Assembly (NCBI GenBank): GCA_003520025.1
Contig: DOVP01000212.1
Location: forward strand, 2,028 to 11,399
DNA: 9,372 nt
Reading direction: 5' to 3'
From: Phycisphaerales bacterium
GTDB lineage: Bacteria; Planctomycetota; Phycisphaerae; Phycisphaerales; SM1A02
Both the position numbers and the translations under genes were made by a program. How positions within the stretch are numbered: position 1 is the stretch's first letter; every line of letters starts with the position of its first letter. Shown one piece after another: positions 6,189 through 9,372 of the stretch. The notes below the pieces were generated by a model. The model saw only the letters and a list, made by a program, of their open reading frames with translations, was not told where the DNA came from and did no database searches.

Positions 6189-8666
6189 ATGAAGCAAGCA
6201 TTTAGTTACGGCGACAAAACGATTGATCCAGCGGTAAAACGGGTCAATGCCATCAAGCGTGTGGCGGTGATCGGCGCAGGAACCATGGGACAGGGCATCG
6301 TCATCGATCTTCTTCTGAAGACCGAGGCCGAGGTCGTGGTACTCGACATCAACGACACATCGCTTCATCGGGCCAAGACGATCATCTCGGGCAGGTGGAA
6401 GGCCGATGTACAGGGCTTCCGTATGCGACCCGAAGATGCCGAATCATTCGAGAAGCGCACAATCTACACAACTGACTACGCCCAACTCACCGGATGCAAC
6501 ATCATCTGGGAGGCGGCGACGGAATCGGTCGAGGTCAAGTCGAAGATCTTTTCGATCATCGAAGAGACGATCGCTCCTGATGCGATTGACGCCATTTTCT
6601 CGAATACCTCCTCGCACACGACCGAGGAACTCGCAGTTCTGTTCACTTCCGAGGTGTTCCGAAGCAAGTTGCTGACCGTACACGGCTACTTCCCATTTGA
6701 AGCGAATCGACTCATCGATGTGATGAAGGGCAAGTACGCCTCCCGAGAGACGTTCGACTTCGGCATCGTGTTTGCCGATCAGGTTCTTGAGAAGACCGTC
6801 ATCGCCATGCCTCGCGACCACCACGGCTACATAACCGACCCCATCTTCCAAGGCATGGGCGCCATCGTGTCGTGGGATGTACAGAGCGGTGACGATATCG
6901 TCATTCGGGGCGGCGTCTGGGATCTTTTTACCGCCAACCCCTTCACCGTGCTCGATCAGACCGGCCACATGCCCTACACCGAGTCTTCTCGGCACCTCGG
7001 CGCGGCGCTGCCTGAGCATGATCGGCTGCGGAGCCTCTACGACCGTGATGGCAAGGCCATTCCGGACTGGATCGCGGAACTTGAATCCCGCGGCTGCGGC
7101 GGTGTGAATTCGCCCGAGGGCAGCGGTTTCTACAAATGGAGCGAAGGCAAACGCCCGAAGCCCGCGCAGGTATTTGACCCCAAGAGCGGCGACTATGTCG
7201 ATATCTGCGGAATCTCCCGCGATGAATACTGGTCGTGGTATGAGGCTGTGGAGCGGGATCGCCGCGCGGGTAAGATCAAGAGCGCCGATTCACTCGTTTA
7301 CGTTGCGAACGCGGACGATCTCGGCGGGCGGTGCTTCAGGCGCTACGTGCTGCCCATCGCTCTCTACATGCTCGATCTCATTCAGGACGGTTATGCCACG
7401 CCCGGACAGATCAATATCTGCACACGGGCGGGCCTTCGATTCAAGGTCGGTCTCATCGAGATGATCGACGCGCTGATCGCGGAGTTCACCATCGACGGCT
7501 TGCTGCAACTCGTTCGCCGCGCCGCGGATGAAAACGCCGACGACCCCTACGCAGCCGAGATGCTCGACACTGACGGCTTGATCGGCCCCCGCAAGGGGAA
7601 GCCATGCCTCCTGCACGAGATGAAGAAGCGGGGCATCGACCAACTGCTCGGATACGGAACGGCCTACTGCACGCCCGTCGCCGAACTCGATCTCAAGAGT
7701 GGCAAATATGCGGCGTGTTATCCAGACATGAAGTTCGTCGAACCGAACCCGAAGGATCGCGTCGCGAGCATCATCTTCAATTCTCCGATGCGAGGCAATG
7801 TCTTCAACCGCGCGGCGGTCGATCAACTCGGGCATGCGTATCGACGGGCGATCGATTTGCATCGCGAGGGTAAATGCGGCGCGGTTGTATTCAGTGCCGC
7901 AGGCACCGGCATGCGGATGCTCGGCGCCGATGCGCGTGAATTCAACCGAGGTTGGTTCGAGCGGGACCGTGGGTATGCCCCATTGACCGAAACCGAAGCG
8001 GCGGCGTCGAGCAAGAATGCCGTTGGATTGTTCAGACTCATTCAAACCAGCCCGCTTGCGACCATTGCGGTGTTCGGCGAGAAGTGGGGCGGTGGGGCCG
8101 AGTTCACCTATTTCTCCGACCTGCGGTTCGATGTGCGTCAGTACGGCTACGTTTACGACACGCTGGAGCGGGTTTCGAACTGGCAGCAGAAGAACACCTA
8201 CAACCAGCCCGAACTCGACTACGCCATCCTGCCCGGGTTCGGCGGGGCGGGCGAGTTGCAGCGGCTGGGCATGGGTGATTCGATCATCTTCGAGCTCTTC
8301 GACTGCGGGATGACGGCTGACCGGGCCTATCAGGTCGGACTGAGCAACGGCATCTTCGACGAGGAGGTCGATGCGCTTCGCCGTGGCTATGAGCAGGCGC
8401 GGCAGATGGCCAAGGACGCCCCATATTCGCGGGCACTCTTCAAGAAGGAGTTGCAGCGAGGCATCGATGACGAAGCCCTTGCGCATGAGACCGGTGAAAC
8501 CTTCAACCCGGACAAGAATCCGTTTATTCGATCGGGCCTGGTGAAGTTGCTCGACCGCGGAGCACGGCCTCCCAAGATGGATTACTCCTGCATCGGAACC
8601 GAACTTCCGGGGTGGACCTATCCCGAGGACAGTACACAGTGCACCTGTGGGGAGTCGTGCTCATGA
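6189..8666 (+). CDS. 3-hydroxyacyl-CoA dehydrogenase / enoyl-CoA hydratase fusion, FadN-like order
   Basis: This 825-residue bifunctional beta-oxidation protein has the dehydrogenase at the N-terminus and the crotonase at the C-terminus, the reverse of FadB and the order known for Bacillus FadN. The NAD-binding motif is VAVIGAGTMGQGI (from about residue 25), with an acidic residue ending strand 2 (VVVLDIN), which fits NAD. SNTSS precedes the catalytic His165 in VHGYFPFEANRLIDV. The family Glu partner of that His is Asp177, and the usual Asn four residues after the HFxN start is Phe168. The crotonase domain (from about residue 520) has LGADAREF (578-585) and WGGGAEF with Glu638, then QPE with Glu675, which align with the two catalytic glutamates of rat crotonase, here 37 rather than 20 residues apart. 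PGFGG follows. The likely role is hydration of an enoyl-CoA and oxidation of the 3-hydroxyacyl-CoA for the neighbouring thiolase. A ring-product substrate is possible. The tail has cysteines 818, 820 and 824. A 23-bp gap separates it from the thiolase. Confidence 0.88.
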   Translation: MKQAFSYGDKTIDPAVKRVNAIKRVAVIGAGTMGQGIVIDLLLKTEAEVVVLDINDTSLHRAKTIISGRWKADVQGFRMRPEDAESFEKRTIYTTDYAQLTGCNIIWEAATESVEVKSKIFSIIEETIAPDAIDAIFSNTSSHTTEELAVLFTSEVFRSKLLTVHGYFPFEANRLIDVMKGKYASRETFDFGIVFADQVLEKTVIAMPRDHHGYITDPIFQGMGAIVSWDVQSGDDIVIRGGVWDLFTANPFTVLDQTGHMPYTESSRHLGAALPEHDRLRSLYDRDGKAIPDWIAELESRGCGGVNSPEGSGFYKWSEGKRPKPAQVFDPKSGDYVDICGISRDEYWSWYEAVERDRRAGKIKSADSLVYVANADDLGGRCFRRYVLPIALYMLDLIQDGYATPGQINICTRAGLRFKVGLIEMIDALIAEFTIDGLLQLVRRAADENADDPYAAEMLDTDGLIGPRKGKPCLLHEMKKRGIDQLLGYGTAYCTPVAELDLKSGKYAACYPDMKFVEPNPKDRVASIIFNSPMRGNVFNRAAVDQLGHAYRRAIDLHREGKCGAVVFSAAGTGMRMLGADAREFNRGWFERDRGYAPLTETEAAASSKNAVGLFRLIQTSPLATIAVFGEKWGGGAEFTYFSDLRFDVRQYGYVYDTLERVSNWQQKNTYNQPELDYAILPGFGGAGELQRLGMGDSIIFELFDCGMTADRAYQVGLSNGIFDEEVDALRRGYEQARQMAKDAPYSRALFKKELQRGIDDEALAHETGETFNPDKNPFIRSGLVKLLDRGARPPKMDYSCIGTELPGWTYPEDSTQCTCGESCS
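8649..8654 (+). promoter_or_regulatory. Ribosome binding site of the BcrC-like gene
   Basis: GGGGAG lies 8 bases before ATG 8663, inside the last codons of the HAD/ECH gene, again with an ATGA overlap. Confidence 0.65.
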
Positions 8667-9372
8667 ACGTGTTCAATGAATGGAGAGGCGAGCCCATCGA
8701 CGAGATCATGTACCACTGCCGGGAACTCGTGGAGGACACGACCTTCCCCACCATCAAGCGATGGCGTGAGCAGGGTGGCAAGGTTCTCGGGCACTTTCAA
8801 GTGTACTTTCCAGAGGAACTCGCTCACGCGGCCGGCATGATGCCCGTGAAGATGTGCGGCACGATGCTCGAGCCGAACAATGCCGACTCTCACTTCGGTT
8901 CCTACCTCTGCTCGATCATCAAGACATCGCTGGAAGCGGCTCTAGCGGGCGGAATCGAACTGGACATTTTCGTATCGCACCCGATTTGCGATGCAGCGCG
9001 AAACCTCGCAGCCATCTTCGGACGTAACTTTGACTACCCGTGTCAGATCCTCTATCTGCCGCAGAATCCGAACTCGGCTGAATCGGTGAACTGGCTGGCA
9101 GACGAATACGGCCGCATGCGGCGACTGATCGAGGAGATCGTCGGTCATGAAGTGACCAATGAGGCGATTGTCGTATCAATCAAGGTGTTCAACGAGAACC
9201 GCAGCCTCATGCGGGAACTCTACGACCTCAAGCGAGAGACACCGTGGCTCGTGACGGCGGATGAGGCTTACGCGCTCGTCGCCATCGGCGGGATGATCCC
9301 ACGCGAGGAGCACAACGAACTGCTCGCGACGGTGCTGCCCATGCTTCGCGATCGGGAGACTCGTCAAGAAGA
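8663..9372 (+). CDS. bcrC: Benzoyl-CoA reductase subunit C-like protein (BcrC/BadD/BzdN), 5' part
   Basis: The first 236 residues of a second HgdB-family iron-sulfur subunit are present. The frame has no stop and runs off the right edge, and family proteins are about 380 residues. The opening GKVLGHFQVYFPEELAHAAGMMPVK is the family signature (here residues about 39-63). The cluster-ligand cysteines are Cys83 in GSYLCSII and Cys109 in HPICDAARNL, and PQNPNS follows as in BcrC proteins. The segment VSIKVFNENRSLMRELYDL, then TPWLVTADEAY and PREEHNELL, is close to what I recall of Thauera BcrC, more so than to BcrB or to 2-hydroxyglutaryl-CoA dehydratase. The protein would form the substrate-reducing heterodimer with a BcrB-like partner, such as the one truncated at the left edge or another encoded downstream. 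The start at 8663 is fixed by GGGGAG and an ATGA overlap. Confidence 0.87.
   Translation, partial: MNVFNEWRGEPIDEIMYHCRELVEDTTFPTIKRWREQGGKVLGHFQVYFPEELAHAAGMMPVKMCGTMLEPNNADSHFGSYLCSIIKTSLEAALAGGIELDIFVSHPICDAARNLAAIFGRNFDYPCQILYLPQNPNSAESVNWLADEYGRMRRLIEEIVGHEVTNEAIVVSIKVFNENRSLMRELYDLKRETPWLVTADEAYALVAIGGMIPREEHNELLATVLPMLRDRETRQE

Noticed and set aside
7290..8486. A 398-codon open frame on the minus strand
   Set aside because: It lies wholly opposite the HAD/ECH gene, its translation resembles no family I know, and high-GC coding DNA often leaves such antisense frames open.
8663..9372. 2-Hydroxyglutaryl-CoA dehydratase beta subunit
   Set aside because: The family is the same, but the PQN, NENRSLMREL and EEHNELL segments look closer to BcrC/BadD/BzdN. 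A tree with both families would settle it.

Overview
This window looks like the inside of one long, plus-strand catabolic operon from a GC-rich bacterium (about 60% G+C by eye) that degrades aromatic or alicyclic acids, or related acids, through CoA thioesters without oxygen. The host cannot be named from the sequence. Relatives of these genes are known in anaerobic benzoate degraders such as Thauera, Azoarcus and Rhodopseudomonas, but the fused genes here are not their standard versions. No promoter, terminator, RNA gene, mobile element or CRISPR array is visible. The window starts and ends inside genes.

Layout, left to right: (1) the C-terminal 220 residues of a BcrB/BadE/BzdO-like subunit of the benzoyl-CoA reductase / 2-hydroxyacyl-CoA dehydratase family (1-663). 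(2) A complete ATP-dependent activator of the BcrA/BcrD/HgdC type (660-1511), with both [4Fe-4S]-ligand cysteines. (3) A very long frame (1505-4918) joining a ketopantoate-reductase-like domain, a DUF2889 domain and an AMP-forming acyl-CoA synthetase. (4) A thiolase (4915-6165). (5) A 3-hydroxyacyl-CoA dehydrogenase / enoyl-CoA hydratase fusion in FadN-like domain order (6189-8666). (6) The first 236 residues of a BcrC/BadD/BzdN-like reductase subunit (8663-9372, running off the edge).

The genes are packed tightly. ATGA overlaps join genes 1/2, 3/4 and 5/6, genes 2/3 overlap by 7 bp, and the only gap is 23 bp before gene 5. This points to one transcript with translational coupling. The likely joint role is to activate an acid to its CoA thioester (synthetase), reduce it by an ATP-driven low-potential electron transfer (Bcr-like subunits plus activator), and then hydrate, oxidise and thiolyse the product (HAD/ECH fusion and thiolase). 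This resembles the pim-type beta-oxidation that follows benzoyl-CoA reduction.

The main points for a second look are: the KPR-DUF2889-synthetase fusion, whose first junction carries a strong ribosome binding site and a hidden ATGA start/stop in the adjacent frame; the placing of beta-oxidation genes between reductase subunits; the divergent active-site residues of the HAD and crotonase domains; and the substituted Rossmann glycine of the KPR-like domain.
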